Assembly (NCBI RefSeq): GCF_030733845.1
Contig: NZ_CP132312.1
Coordinates: forward strand, 324,501-388,500
Source of the DNA: Shinella zoogloeoides
GTDB lineage: Bacteria > Pseudomonadota > Alphaproteobacteria > Rhizobiales > Rhizobiaceae
DNA length: 64,000 nt
Direction: 5' to 3'
This document shows positions 9,195 to 17,966 of the stretch, in pieces. The notes under the pieces were generated by a model, which worked only from the letters and a program-made list of their open reading frames with translations, was not told the DNA's origin and ran no database searches. The position numbers and the translations under genes were made by a program. The stretch's first letter is position 1, and every line of letters begins with the position of its first letter.

Positions 9195-9815
9195 ATGAGC
9201 GCGACCCAAGTCCAGACCGACGAAAAACCGACCTTCTACCTGACGGAAGAGCATCATCCGGAAAACAGCACCATGCTGGGTTTCTGGCTCTACCTGATGA
9301 GCGACTGCCTGATCTTCGCCGTGCTCTTCGCGACGCACGGCGTGCTTGGCCGCAACTATGCCGCCGGCCCGTCGCCGGCCGACCTTTTCGACCTCAACCT
9401 CGTCGCCATCAACACGGCGATGCTGCTCCTCTCCTCCATCACCTACGGCTTTGCCATGCTCCAGATGGAGCGCAACGCCAAGATGGAGACGCTCGTCTGG
9501 CTCGGCATCACCGGCGTCTTCGGCGCGGCCTTCCTCGGGCTGGAACTTTACGAATTCTACCACCTGATCCACGAAGGCGCCGGCCCGACGCGCTCGGCGT
9601 TCCTGTCGTCCTTCTTCACGCTGGTCGGCACGCACGGCCTGCACGTCACCTTCGGCACCATCTGGCTGATCACGCTGATGGTGCAGGTCAAGAAGCGCGG
9701 TCTCACCCCTGAAAACCGCCGCCGGTTGATGTGCCTGTCGATGTTCTGGCATTTCCTCGACGTCATCTGGATCGGCGTCTTCTCCTTCGTCTATTTGCTG
9801 GGAGTTCTCGGATGA
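9195..9815 (+). CDS. cyoC: Cytochrome bo3 ubiquinol oxidase subunit III
   Basis: A 206-aa heme-copper oxidase subunit III with five predicted membrane helices. Typical features are ENSTMLGFWLYLMSDC near the start, the buried glutamate segment GLELYEFYHL, and HGLHVTFG plus FWHFLDVIW near the end. It follows cyoB by 4 bp and overlaps cyoD by 4 bp (ATGA), indicating translational coupling. Confidence 0.95.
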   Translation: MSATQVQTDEKPTFYLTEEHHPENSTMLGFWLYLMSDCLIFAVLFATHGVLGRNYAAGPSPADLFDLNLVAINTAMLLLSSITYGFAMLQMERNAKMETLVWLGITGVFGAAFLGLELYEFYHLIHEGAGPTRSAFLSSFFTLVGTHGLHVTFGTIWLITLMVQVKKRGLTPENRRRLMCLSMFWHFLDVIWIGVFSFVYLLGVLG

Positions 9816-10210
9816 GCGCGCACCCCACCCACGAAAGCGCGTCTGACGCTCATCATGCGCACAGCCACGGTCATGGGGCCGGCCATGGTTCCTTCAAGGG
9901 CTACATGATCGGCTTCGTCCTGTCGGTCATCCTGACGGCCATTCCCTTCTGGCTGGTCATGGGGGGCGTGCTGGACAGCAAGCTCTTCACGGCCGTGCTC
10001 GTCATGGGCATCGGCGTCGTGCAGATCGTCGTGCACATGGTCTACTTCCTGCACATGAACACGCGCTCGGAAGGCGGCTGGACGATGATGGCGCTGATCT
10101 TCACGCTGATCATCGTCGGCATCGCGATTGCCGGTTCCCTCTGGGTCATGCATCATCTCAACACGAACATGATGCCGATGACCCACGAGATGATGAAGAA
10201 CATGCCTTGA
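9812..10210 (+). CDS. cyoD: Cytochrome bo3 ubiquinol oxidase subunit IV
   Basis: A 132-aa protein with three membrane helices (about 32-55, 60-82 and 93-115), matching COX4_pro/CyoD. The N-terminal 27 residues are strikingly His-rich (repeated HAHSHGHGAGHG), which may bind metal or be just a soluble tail. It overlaps the end of cyoC by 4 bp. The subunit helps assembly of the CuB centre in subunit I. Confidence 0.93.
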   Translation: MSAHPTHESASDAHHAHSHGHGAGHGSFKGYMIGFVLSVILTAIPFWLVMGGVLDSKLFTAVLVMGIGVVQIVVHMVYFLHMNTRSEGGWTMMALIFTLIIVGIAIAGSLWVMHHLNTNMMPMTHEMMKNMP

Positions 10211-10284
10211 TGGGTGCCGGTCGGTCGGCGGGTGGGAGCAACGGGGGCGGCACGGCAGGGCAGAGGGGGGTGCAATAGCGCACC

Positions 10285-11004
10285 ATGCCCGAGCCATCTT
10301 CTCGCGCCCGATACATCTTTCCCGGCTTCCTGCTGTTCCTTGCCGCCGTCTTCCTTACCCTCGGTACCTGGCAGGTGCAGCGGCTGTTCTGGAAGCTCGA
10401 CCTCATCGAGCGGGTGGAGGCACGGATCCACGCCGACCCCGTGCCCGCGCCATCCCGCGCCGAGTGGAATACCGTGAGCGCGGAAAAGGACGAGTATCGC
10501 CGTGTCGGCGTGACCGGGCTCTTCCTGCACGACAAGACGGTGCTGGTGCAGGCCGTGACGGAGCGCGGGGCGGGCTTCTGGGTGCTGACCCCGCTCATCC
10601 TTGCCGACGATACGGCGGTTATCGTCAACCGTGGTTTCGTGCCCGCCGACAGGCGCGATCCTGCGGCGCGGGTGGCGAGCGAACTCGCCGCCGGTCCCGT
10701 CGCGGTCACCGGCCTGCTCAGGATCAGCGAGCCGGGCGGTGCGTTCCTGCGTTCCAATGACCCGGCCGGCGATCGCTGGTTCTCCCGCGACGTCGCTGCG
10801 ATCGCCGCGGCGAAAGGAATTGCGGATGTCGCTCCCTATTTCATCGACGCCGATGCGACGCCCAATCCGGGCGGATTGCCGATCGGCGGCCTGACGGTCG
10901 TCGCCTTCCGCAACACCCACCTCGTCTATGCCCTCACCTGGTATGCGCTGGCGGCCATGAGCGCCGCCGCGGCCTATTTCGTCCGTCGCAGCCGCTTGGC
11001 TTGA
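10285..11004 (+). CDS. SURF1-family oxidase assembly protein
   Basis: A 239-aa protein with one transmembrane helix at each end (about 10-30 and 212-232) and a periplasmic domain between, the standard SURF1 topology. Recognisable segments are LGTWQVQRLFWK after the first helix, VIVNRGFVP in the middle and the HLVYALTWYALA C-terminal helix. It follows cyoD by 74 bp on the same strand. SURF1 proteins assist heme insertion into heme-copper oxidases, here presumably the bo3 enzyme. Confidence 0.9.
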   Translation: MPEPSSRARYIFPGFLLFLAAVFLTLGTWQVQRLFWKLDLIERVEARIHADPVPAPSRAEWNTVSAEKDEYRRVGVTGLFLHDKTVLVQAVTERGAGFWVLTPLILADDTAVIVNRGFVPADRRDPAARVASELAAGPVAVTGLLRISEPGGAFLRSNDPAGDRWFSRDVAAIAAAKGIADVAPYFIDADATPNPGGLPIGGLTVVAFRNTHLVYALTWYALAAMSAAAAYFVRRSRLA

Positions 11005-11046
11005 TATTCATAACCGGGCGTGGCTTTCGGCGGACTTAAAATCTAT

Positions 11047-11075
11047 TTGACTAAACGTTCAGTTTGTTTTCTTCT
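11047..11075 (+). promoter_or_regulatory. Candidate promoter with TetR-type operator before the binding protein-amidase genes
   Basis: A 14-bp dyad at 11050-11063 (ACTAAACGTTCAGT) is palindromic except for one base pair; its core AACGTT with flanking ACT/AGT resembles operators of TetR/BetI-family repressors. It overlaps a TTGACT -35 (11047-11052) and lies in the spacer before a weak -10 near 11070. A TetR gene of BetI type is encoded at the end of the same gene cluster, so repression by that protein is likely. Confidence 0.5.
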
Positions 11076-11197
11076 GGTTGCGAGGCACCCGGAGAGGACG
11101 GGAACGAGGCCCGGGGAGGGGGCTCGGCCAATCCGCTGCAATCATGCGTTCGCGCATCGAAGCGCCTCGCCAGCCTGGCCAATCAAGGGAGTTCTTC

Positions 11198-12229
11198 ATG
11201 CGCATGCTTGTGACTGCCGCCATGTCGATCGCCGCGCTTCTGCCCTCAGGGCAGGCGCAGGCGGAAGGCGTGCTGAACATCTACAATTGGGGGGAATATA
11301 CGAGCCCCGAACTGATCAAGAAATTCGAGGCCGCCTATGACGTCAAGGTGACGGTGACGGACTTCGATTCCAACGATACGGCGATCGCCAAGGCCCGGCA
11401 GGGCGGCAACGATTTCGATATCGTCGTGCCGTCTTCGACCTTCGTGAAGATCTGGGTGGACGAGGGGCTGCTGCTCGAAGCCCGCCCCGACCAGATGGAG
11501 AATTTCAAGCACATGGACCCGCGCTGGGTCGATGTCGATTTCGATCCGGGCCGCCGCTACACCGTGCCCTGGCAATGGGGAACGACCGGCGTCATCGTCG
11601 ATAAGTCCGTCTATTCCGGCGATCCCAATACATCCTCGATCTTTCTCGATCCGCCGCCGGAGCTCGTCGGCAAGGTGAACGTGCTGCCGGAAATGGGCGA
11701 CGTGCTGTCGCTCGCCGTCTCCTATGAGGGCGGTGAGGTCTGCACGGACGACAAGGATATCCTGCGCAAGGTGCGCGACCGGCTGGCCGCCGCGCGCGAC
11801 AAATGGATCGCGCTCGACTACCCGAACATCGAGAAATACACCGCCGGCGACTATGCGGCGGGCGTCACCTGGGGCGGGGCGGCGATGCGTGTGCGCCTCA
11901 AGAGCGACCGTTTCGTCTATGGCTACCCGAAGGAAGGCTACCCGATCTGGATGGACAATGTCGCGATCCTGAAGACCGCGCCCCATGTCGAGACCGCGAA
12001 GCTGTTCATGAACTTCATCATGGACCCGGAGAATGCCGCGCTGATTTCCGCCCACGCCCGCTATGCCAACGGCATCAAGGGTTCGGAAAAATACCTGCCG
12101 GAGGACATGCGCACCGCGCCCGAGATCATGGTGCCGGAGGAGCATCTCGCTCACGGCCGGTTCTCGCCGGCCTGCCCGCAGGCTGTGAACGACCTCTACA
12201 CCAAGATCTGGACCGAGGTGCTGAAGTGA
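11198..12229 (+). CDS. PotD/PotF-like periplasmic polyamine-type binding protein
   Basis: A 343-aa extracellular solute-binding protein. A Sec signal peptide ends near residue 23 (AQA|EG), then the mature protein begins VLNIYNWGEY, the hallmark start of spermidine/putrescine binding proteins; NDFDIVVPS and a WQWGTTGV hinge segment also fit. The ATG at 11198 has a clear aagggag Shine-Dalgarno. No cognate permease or ATPase gene is nearby; instead the stop codon overlaps the start of an amidase gene (TGATG). The protein may therefore feed a transporter encoded elsewhere. Ligand class (polyamine or related cation) is inferred from family only. Confidence 0.85.
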   Translation: MRMLVTAAMSIAALLPSGQAQAEGVLNIYNWGEYTSPELIKKFEAAYDVKVTVTDFDSNDTAIAKARQGGNDFDIVVPSSTFVKIWVDEGLLLEARPDQMENFKHMDPRWVDVDFDPGRRYTVPWQWGTTGVIVDKSVYSGDPNTSSIFLDPPPELVGKVNVLPEMGDVLSLAVSYEGGEVCTDDKDILRKVRDRLAAARDKWIALDYPNIEKYTAGDYAAGVTWGGAAMRVRLKSDRFVYGYPKEGYPIWMDNVAILKTAPHVETAKLFMNFIMDPENAALISAHARYANGIKGSEKYLPEDMRTAPEIMVPEEHLAHGRFSPACPQAVNDLYTKIWTEVLK

Positions 12230-13695
12230 TGCGTCCGGCCGACAAGACCTCTCCCGCGGAGCCCGCCATGAGCGACCTCGACCTTTGTTATCTTTCCGCC
12301 CATGAGGCGCTGAGCCTCTTTAAAAGCCGGAAGCTCTCCCCCGTCGAACTGATGGAGGCGACGATCCGCCGGGCGGAGGCCCTGAAGGGTCCGGTCAACG
12401 CGCTGACCTATACCCATTTCGACGAGGCCATGGATCGTGCCCGCAAGGCGGAAGCGAAATATGCCAGGGGCGCGCGGACCGGTGTGCTGGAGGGCCTGCC
12501 GGTCGGCATCAAGGACGAGAGCGACATCGCCGGTAAGCCGACCTCCATCGGTTCGCTGATCCAGAAAGACTACATTGCCGACCGCACCTCGACGATGAAC
12601 GCCCGCGTCATGGCGGCGGGCGGCATCGTGCATGCCCGAACGGCGACGCCGGAATTCTGCTGCGCCGGCACCACCTGGTCGCGGCTGTGGGGCGTCACCC
12701 GCAATCCGTGGAACCCGGACTTCACCTGCGGCGGCTCCTCGGGCGGCGCGGGCGCCTCGCTCGCCTCCGGCACCTCGACGCTGGCGACGGGCTCGGACAT
12801 CGGCGGCTCGATCCGCATTCCGGCCTCGGCCTGCGGTGTCGTCGGCTACAAGCCGCCCTATGGCCGCAACCCTGACGACACGCCCTTCAACCTCGATTTC
12901 TTCTGCCATACCGGCCCGATGGCCCGAACGGTGAAGGATGCGATCCTCCTGCAGAACGTGATGTGTGGCCCGAGCGCCGAGGACATCGCCTCGCTCCGGC
13001 CGAAACTGCGCCTGCCGCTGGAATACAAGCCGATCAAGGGCTGGAAGATCGCCTTTTCCATGGATCTCGGCGTATTCGAGGTGGATCCGGAGGTGCAGAG
13101 GAACACGCTTGCGGCGCTGGAGGTCTTCCGCTCGCTGGGTGCGACGGTGGAGGAGGTCGATCTCGGCTGGCCGCCGCATATCCTCGATGCCGGCATGGGC
13201 TACCTCGAACACCTCTTCGGCGGCTATCTCTCCACGCTGCTCGACGAGCACGGCGATGAGATGACGACCTATGCCCGCGATTTCGCGCAGAAGGGCCGGG
13301 CCTCGAAATCGACGGATTTCGTCGGAAGCCTCGAAGTCATCGGTGAGATGTACCGCACGCTCGGCCCGATCCTCGACCGCTACGACGTGCTCGTCTGCCC
13401 GACCAACGCGCTGCCTGCCGTGCCCGCCGATTTCGACCATACGACCGGCACGGTCGAGATCAACGGCAAGGTGGTCAATCCGTCGCTCGGCTGGGTCATG
13501 ACGACGCCGTTCAACATGATGAGCCGCTGCCCCGTTCTCTCCGTACCCACCGGCCGCGCCGGCAACGGTGTGCCGACCGGGCTGCAGATCGTCGGCCGCA
13601 CCTATCGCGACGCCGATGTTTTCCGCGCCGGCCTTGCCTTCGAGGAGGCGACCGGTGCCTGGTACGGCGATGCGGCGCATCGTCCGGCCCTCTAA
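12229..13695 (+). CDS. Amidase-signature family amidohydrolase
   Basis: A 488-aa amidase with the Ser-cisSer-Lys triad: K95 in VGIKDE, S170 in GGSSGG and S194 in DIGGSIR; the 75- and 24-residue spacings equal those of well-studied family members. It hydrolyses an amide bond in a small molecule; the substrate is unknown. Its ATG overlaps the stop of the PotD-like gene (TGATG), so both products are made together; an alternative ATG at 12268 (MSDLDL) is possible. The pairing with a polyamine-type binding protein suggests an acylated amine or amide substrate, but that is inference. Confidence 0.88.
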   Translation: MRPADKTSPAEPAMSDLDLCYLSAHEALSLFKSRKLSPVELMEATIRRAEALKGPVNALTYTHFDEAMDRARKAEAKYARGARTGVLEGLPVGIKDESDIAGKPTSIGSLIQKDYIADRTSTMNARVMAAGGIVHARTATPEFCCAGTTWSRLWGVTRNPWNPDFTCGGSSGGAGASLASGTSTLATGSDIGGSIRIPASACGVVGYKPPYGRNPDDTPFNLDFFCHTGPMARTVKDAILLQNVMCGPSAEDIASLRPKLRLPLEYKPIKGWKIAFSMDLGVFEVDPEVQRNTLAALEVFRSLGATVEEVDLGWPPHILDAGMGYLEHLFGGYLSTLLDEHGDEMTTYARDFAQKGRASKSTDFVGSLEVIGEMYRTLGPILDRYDVLVCPTNALPAVPADFDHTTGTVEINGKVVNPSLGWVMTTPFNMMSRCPVLSVPTGRAGNGVPTGLQIVGRTYRDADVFRAGLAFEEATGAWYGDAAHRPAL

Positions 13696-13712
13696 GTGCC
13701 GTTGACCAGTCC

Positions 13713-13741
13713 GGCCCGCCGTCCGATAAGGGCGGCGGGCC
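13713..13741 (+). terminator. GC-rich hairpin after the amidase gene
   Basis: A 12-bp stem with a single G-T pair (ggcccgccgtcc / gggcggcgggcc) and a 5-base loop starts 18 bp after the amidase stop. It lacks a T run, so termination would be factor-assisted or partial, perhaps reducing read-through into the TetR gene. Confidence 0.45.
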
Positions 13742-13784
13742 ACCCCGATCCGGAAACGATGCGTTGAAGACACCGAAAGCCACG

Positions 13785-14444
13785 ATGCCGCCAGACCGGG
13801 AGCCGGACGCTTCGACCCCGATGACCAAGACCGGCCGGCAGGACCGCCGGCATCTGCGCGGGCAGGCGAGCGCGCAGCGGATCATCGACACCACCATCCG
13901 CCTCATCGCCGAGGAGGGGATCGCGGGCGTCACCATGCAGCGCATCGCCGGCGAGATCGGCTCGTCCAATGCGCTGGTCGTCTTTCATTTCGGCTCGAAG
14001 GAAAAGCTCTTCCGCGCCGTGCTGGAACATCTCAACGACCAGTTCGCCCGCCTCTGGGAGGAAACGGTCAATAAGCCGGGCCTCTCAGCCGCCGAGCGGG
14101 TCGTCGCCTCCATCGATTGCGCCCGGCATTTCCGCAACCAGCATCCCGATTGGGTCTCGGTCTGGGTATTGTTCGGCAGCGACCGGCAGACCATGCAGCT
14201 CGACCGCATGATCAGCCTGCCGAGCGACCAGGCCTATCTCGCCCAGTCGCGCGCCCTTCTTGCCGAAGTGGCCCGCGATGGCGGCTATGCGGGCGTGGAC
14301 ACGGATACGCTGGCGGAAGGGCTGAACTATCTCGTTCAGGGCGCCTGGTACTGGGATACGTTCAACCCGGACATGGCGCGCTCCGACGCCCTGCACAAGA
14401 CCGCCATGGCCCTGCTGCGCCAGGCCTTCCCGAATACATTCTGA
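13785..14444 (+). CDS. TetR-family transcriptional regulator, BetI-like
   Basis: About 219 aa. The helix-turn-helix is at about residues 30-75 (AQRIIDTTIRLIAEEGIAGVTMQRIAGEIGSSNALVVFHFGSKEKL). The C-terminal ligand domain has HPDWVSVWVLFGSD, reminiscent of the BetI-type C-terminal domain. The start is uncertain: ATGs at 13785 and 13821 and a TTG at 13764 are in frame and none has a strong ribosome binding site. Likely target is the dyad at 11050-11063 in front of the binding protein-amidase operon. Confidence 0.82.
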   Translation: MPPDREPDASTPMTKTGRQDRRHLRGQASAQRIIDTTIRLIAEEGIAGVTMQRIAGEIGSSNALVVFHFGSKEKLFRAVLEHLNDQFARLWEETVNKPGLSAAERVVASIDCARHFRNQHPDWVSVWVLFGSDRQTMQLDRMISLPSDQAYLAQSRALLAEVARDGGYAGVDTDTLAEGLNYLVQGAWYWDTFNPDMARSDALHKTAMALLRQAFPNTF

Positions 14445-14450
14445 ACGCTG

Positions 14451-14479
14451 AAAAAAAGAAGCCCCGCACGAAGCGGGGC
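14451..14479 (-). terminator. Rho-independent terminator (minus strand)
   Basis: On the minus strand a 7-bp gccccgc/gcggggc stem with a 5-base loop is followed by ttcttttttt. It ends transcripts coming from the iron-uptake operon at 14643-19620, or a small RNA starting between 14480 and 14642. Confidence 0.8.
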
Positions 14480-14642
14480 AGCGAGCGCCACGGTTTGGCT
14501 CCCAATGACGCGGGGAAGCTCGCGGGTTGCGCGAGTGCTTTCCAACTAGGGTTTCGCCCGCCCGCAGGGAAGGTCTGATTCGGCGATTCCGGTACGGTTG
14601 GGTAAATAAACTGCACATCCGGCCATTTTGATCGCCTGAACG
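14480..14642 (-). ncRNA. Candidate small RNA or structured 3' UTR downstream of the siderophore-binding gene
   Basis: The 163 bp between the binding protein stop codon and the terminator at 14451-14479 contain no ORF but several stem-loops on the minus strand: a perfect ctcgcg/cgcgag stem with loop caacc, extended by ggaag/cttcc pairs (about 14514-14542), and a gagcca...tgg..ctc stem with loop aaccg (about 14482-14502). Both loops show AACC. This could be a 3'-derived or independent trans-acting RNA. I cannot assign a known family. Confidence 0.35.
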
Positions 14643-15548
14643 TCAGCGGGCCGCCCCGAACGCCGCGCCGATGGCCGCATAGACGCGGGTCATCGCCTGC
14701 ACGCCGCCGGCCGCGATGTAGAAGTCGCCGGAGGGAAGATAGACGACCTGCTCCTTCTTCCACGCCGTCGTCTGCGCGACGAGTTCGTTGTCGAGGGTGA
14801 TCCTGGCGTTCTGCTCGTTGGAGCCGATGGCGGCGGCGCGGTCGAGCACGATCAGCCAATCGGGGTTTGCCTCGCGGATGAATTCGAACGAAACCGCTTC
14901 GCCGTGGGTTGCCGCCTCGACGTTTTCGATGGCTGCCGGCAGGTAGAGCGAGCGGTGCAGCCAGCCGAAGCGGGAGCCGGGACCGTAGGCGGTCACCTTC
15001 GGACCATTGGTCATGACGATCAGCGCCTTGCCCTTGCCGGCGACGGCGGCGCGGGCCTTCTCAACGGCGGCGTCCAGCTCCTTGCGGGCCGCCTCGGCCT
15101 CGGCCTGCTTGTCGAAGAGGCGGCCATAGGTGGCGAGGCGCTCGCGGGCCTGTTCGAGGAGGTCGTCGCCGTCCATGGTCATGTCGATGGTGGGGGCGAC
15201 CTGCGTGGTCGCGTCCACCTTGGCCGAGGAGCGGCCGCCGAGGATGATGAGATCGGGCGCCAGCGCGCTTAGCGCCTCGAGGTCTGGCTCGAAGATATCG
15301 CCGACCACGCTCGCCCCGTCCGTCAGGTGCGAGAGTTCCTTCAGGTAAAGATTGGCCGGCAGGCCCGCCGGCCTGACGCCGAGCTTGTCGAGCGTATCGA
15401 CGGCTGCGATGTCGAAGACCGCGACGGTTTCGACCGGCGTCGTCACCGTCTTCGCCCCAGCCGCCGTGTCGATCCTGAGCTCTTCGGCAAAGGCGCTGCC
15501 TGCAAGGAGAGCGGCCAGCAGGACGAGGGATTTTACGGCGCGTTTCAT
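14643..15548 (-). CDS. Siderophore ABC transporter substrate-binding protein (FatB/YclQ-like)
   Basis: A 301-aa periplasmic binding protein with a Sec signal (cleavage near AFA|EE at about residue 22) and a class III (helical backbone) fold. TPVETVAVFDIAAVDTLDKLG and LAPDLIILGGRSS are typical of catecholate/citrate siderophore binders of the FatB/VctP/YclQ type. The second of two close ATGs is used because the GGAG Shine-Dalgarno touches the first. It is the last gene of the fecI-fecR-receptor cassette; no permease lies here, but FatC/FatD-type permeases and an ATPase lie at 28.3-30.9 kb. Confidence 0.88.
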   Translation of the reverse strand: MKRAVKSLVLLAALLAGSAFAEELRIDTAAGAKTVTTPVETVAVFDIAAVDTLDKLGVRPAGLPANLYLKELSHLTDGASVVGDIFEPDLEALSALAPDLIILGGRSSAKVDATTQVAPTIDMTMDGDDLLEQARERLATYGRLFDKQAEAEAARKELDAAVEKARAAVAGKGKALIVMTNGPKVTAYGPGSRFGWLHRSLYLPAAIENVEAATHGEAVSFEFIREANPDWLIVLDRAAAIGSNEQNARITLDNELVAQTTAWKKEQVVYLPSGDFYIAAGGVQAMTRVYAAIGAAFGAAR

Positions 15549-15605
15549 CGTCATCTCCAGGTGGGTCGATCCCGGCGAGCCTCAAGCCCGCCGGGATCCG
15601 TTTCA

Positions 15606-17894
15606 TCAGAACGTGGCGCGCAGGCTCAGGACGAAGGAGCGCCCGGGCTGGTAGAGCGGTGTCACGACGCCCTGGTCCTGGCCATAGGTTGCGCGGTCGG
15701 AATAGGTCTCGTCGAAGATGTTCTTCACGTCGGCGCGCAGCGTCAGGTTCTGGTGGTTCGGCGGCTTGTATTCGAGGAAGGTGTTGACGACCTCATAGGC
15801 CTTGAAGCTCTCGTATTTCGGCGCGATCTCCACGTCGCCGCCGACCGTCAGGCCCCAGTCGGCGAAGGTATGGGCCGCCGAAACGGTGATGATCTTGCCG
15901 ACGGGCGTCACCAGATAGTTGCCGGTGTCGGAATCGGCCGGCGTACCGTCGATCCGCGTGTCGATATCGACATATTTCAAACGGACATAGCCGTCGGCCC
16001 AGTCGTAGCCGGCGCCGATCGAATAGCCTTCCGAATCCACCTGCCGCGTCTTGTAGGCATAGCCGTAGCGCGCTTCGCGGGCATTATCCATGTCCGTGCG
16101 GAAGACCGATCCTTCCACGGAAAAGCCCTCGTATTTCGCGACGAGACCCACCGTGTAGTTGTCCGAGGTCGTCGGGATCGGTTCCGGCAGGTAGGTCCAG
16201 CCGGGGTTCAGGATGAAGTTCTCGGCCAGCGGAATGCCGGCCCAGACATGAGAATAGCCGGCCTTTGCCGTCAGGAATTCCGGAATGAGGTCGTATTCGG
16301 CCGAGATGTTGCCGCTGAGGCCCGTATTATCCCATTCCTGCTCGCCGGTGCCGGTGAACCACTGCCGGTCCGCGCGGCCGCCGAAGGACAGGCGGGCATG
16401 TTCGAACGGCTGCAGGCGTGCCTGGACGTAGGCGCCGACATTGCGCGCCTTTTCGCTGCCGGAGTCGTAGAGGTCTATGAGTTCCGCCTTGTCGTTGTAG
16501 AAGTCGATACCGGCCGTCACCGTGCCGATATCGAAGTTGAAGCGGTTCTCGAACTTGCCGTTGAAGGTGGTCGTGTTTCCGAAGACGGGATAGGTCAGCG
16601 GCGTGAAACGGGGATTCTGCCAGACCGTCGTGCCGACCTCGGTATCGCCATAGGCGAGCACCAGCTTGGGATCCCACCATCCCTCGGGTGTGGTGTCCGT
16701 ATAGGTGAACACCGTGTTGCGCCGCGTCAGGTTATAGTCGCGGATCAACGGTTCCCACGGCTTTGCATTCGTCGTGCCGGTCATGTTGGCGCGGAAGGGG
16801 CGCGGCGCCTCGTCGTTGATCGATTCATGGCTGATCTCGATCCGGTCGCCGCTTTCGAACTCATAGGCGGCCTTGCCGATGCCGCTCACGAAATGCGTGC
16901 TGGTTCCCGGAACCTTGTCGCCGTTGCCTGCGGAGAATTCGTTGCCGCGGCCGAGGTTGAAGTAGCCGAGGAATTCAAGGCCGTCCTGCTTGCCATAGCC
17001 GGCAAAGCCGTTGGTGAAGACGTTGCCGTTGCTGTTGTAGCTGGAATTGAAGAAGCCGCCGTAGCCGTTGCCGTCGAGGAAGTCGGAAACGTCCTTCGTC
17101 TCGTATTCGATGGAGCCGGCGAGCGCGCCGGGGCCCGCATCGGCCGGTGCCACGCCCTCGTCGACGCTGACGGCCTTCAGCAGCGATGGGTCGATGAGGG
17201 TCGTCGCATTGTGGTGGAAGACCTTGTTGTTCTGGCGGCTGCCGTCGATCGAGACGGCGAGGTTCGTCTCCTCGATGCCGTGGACATAGACCTTCTGCGA
17301 CATGGGCAGGGAACTGCCCACCTTGATGCTCGGCTCGTTGCGGAAGACGTCCTGGATGGTCGCCGGGTTCTTGCGCTCCAGGTCCTTGGCGGAAATGTTG
17401 ACTTCGGCGACATCCCCGTCGCCCGTCTGTTCGCCATCCACGGTGATGCGTTCGAGCGCCGTCGCGCCATCCTCCACGGAACCGGTGACGAGCGGCGAAA
17501 GGTGTCTTGCCGTGACGATCGCGGTGCCGTCCAGGGTGATGGAGTGCTGGGTGTCGGTGCCTTCGAGAAGCCGGGCGAGCGCCTCCTGCGGCGTGAAACG
17601 GCCCTTCAGCGCCTTCGAGGTCGCGCCGCGCGAGGTGGCGGCGGCGAGCGATACCTGCAGGCCGGACTGGCGGCCGAAGGCGTTGAGCGCGCTTGCCAGC
17701 GACTGTGCCGGAATGTCGAACGGCATGGCGCCGACGCGTGCGGTCTTCTGTTGCGCGGCCGCCGGCTGGAGGGCGGCCTGCGGCAGGCTCAGGACGAGTG
17801 CCGCCGCGGTCGAAACCATCAGCCTGGTGATGAAGACGGTGCGCACGCGCGTCGCGGCGCGCGTGATGTTCGGTCGATCGTTATGCGAACGCAT
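15606..17894 (-). CDS. TonB-dependent siderophore receptor with N-terminal signalling (STN) domain
   Basis: A 762-aa outer-membrane receptor. After the signal peptide comes an STN domain (about residues 45-110: PAQSLASALNAFGRQSGLQVS, then KALKGRFTPQEALARLLEGT), a plug (about 150-260) and a 22-strand barrel ending in the usual terminal Phe (LSLRATF). The STN domain marks it as a transducer receptor that signals through FecR to a FecI sigma factor, both encoded just upstream. The ATG at 17894 is chosen for its purine-rich gggggtaaa leader. Likely ligand is an iron-siderophore complex; which one cannot be read. Confidence 0.92.
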   Translation of the reverse strand: MRSHNDRPNITRAATRVRTVFITRLMVSTAAALVLSLPQAALQPAAAQQKTARVGAMPFDIPAQSLASALNAFGRQSGLQVSLAAATSRGATSKALKGRFTPQEALARLLEGTDTQHSITLDGTAIVTARHLSPLVTGSVEDGATALERITVDGEQTGDGDVAEVNISAKDLERKNPATIQDVFRNEPSIKVGSSLPMSQKVYVHGIEETNLAVSIDGSRQNNKVFHHNATTLIDPSLLKAVSVDEGVAPADAGPGALAGSIEYETKDVSDFLDGNGYGGFFNSSYNSNGNVFTNGFAGYGKQDGLEFLGYFNLGRGNEFSAGNGDKVPGTSTHFVSGIGKAAYEFESGDRIEISHESINDEAPRPFRANMTGTTNAKPWEPLIRDYNLTRRNTVFTYTDTTPEGWWDPKLVLAYGDTEVGTTVWQNPRFTPLTYPVFGNTTTFNGKFENRFNFDIGTVTAGIDFYNDKAELIDLYDSGSEKARNVGAYVQARLQPFEHARLSFGGRADRQWFTGTGEQEWDNTGLSGNISAEYDLIPEFLTAKAGYSHVWAGIPLAENFILNPGWTYLPEPIPTTSDNYTVGLVAKYEGFSVEGSVFRTDMDNAREARYGYAYKTRQVDSEGYSIGAGYDWADGYVRLKYVDIDTRIDGTPADSDTGNYLVTPVGKIITVSAAHTFADWGLTVGGDVEIAPKYESFKAYEVVNTFLEYKPPNHQNLTLRADVKNIFDETYSDRATYGQDQGVVTPLYQPGRSFVLSLRATF

Positions 17895-17966
17895 TTTACC
17901 CCCGGTGTCATACCCTGGCATGCGCTGCCCCCGGCGCGCATTCCCGGTGCAGAGACGACCACCTCG

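Noticed and set aside
7106..9196. A 696-codon minus-strand open frame opposite cyoB
   Set aside because: Composition (His/Asp/Glu/Arg-rich) is the antisense artefact of a membrane protein gene; cyoB on the plus strand is unambiguous.
10153..10920. A 255-codon minus-strand frame opposite SURF1
   Set aside because: Antisense shadow of the SURF1 gene, with no domain.
14480..14642. Possible tRNA or riboswitch
   Set aside because: No cloverleaf with a T-loop GTTCGA motif and no known aptamer core could be recognised; kept only as a candidate structured RNA.
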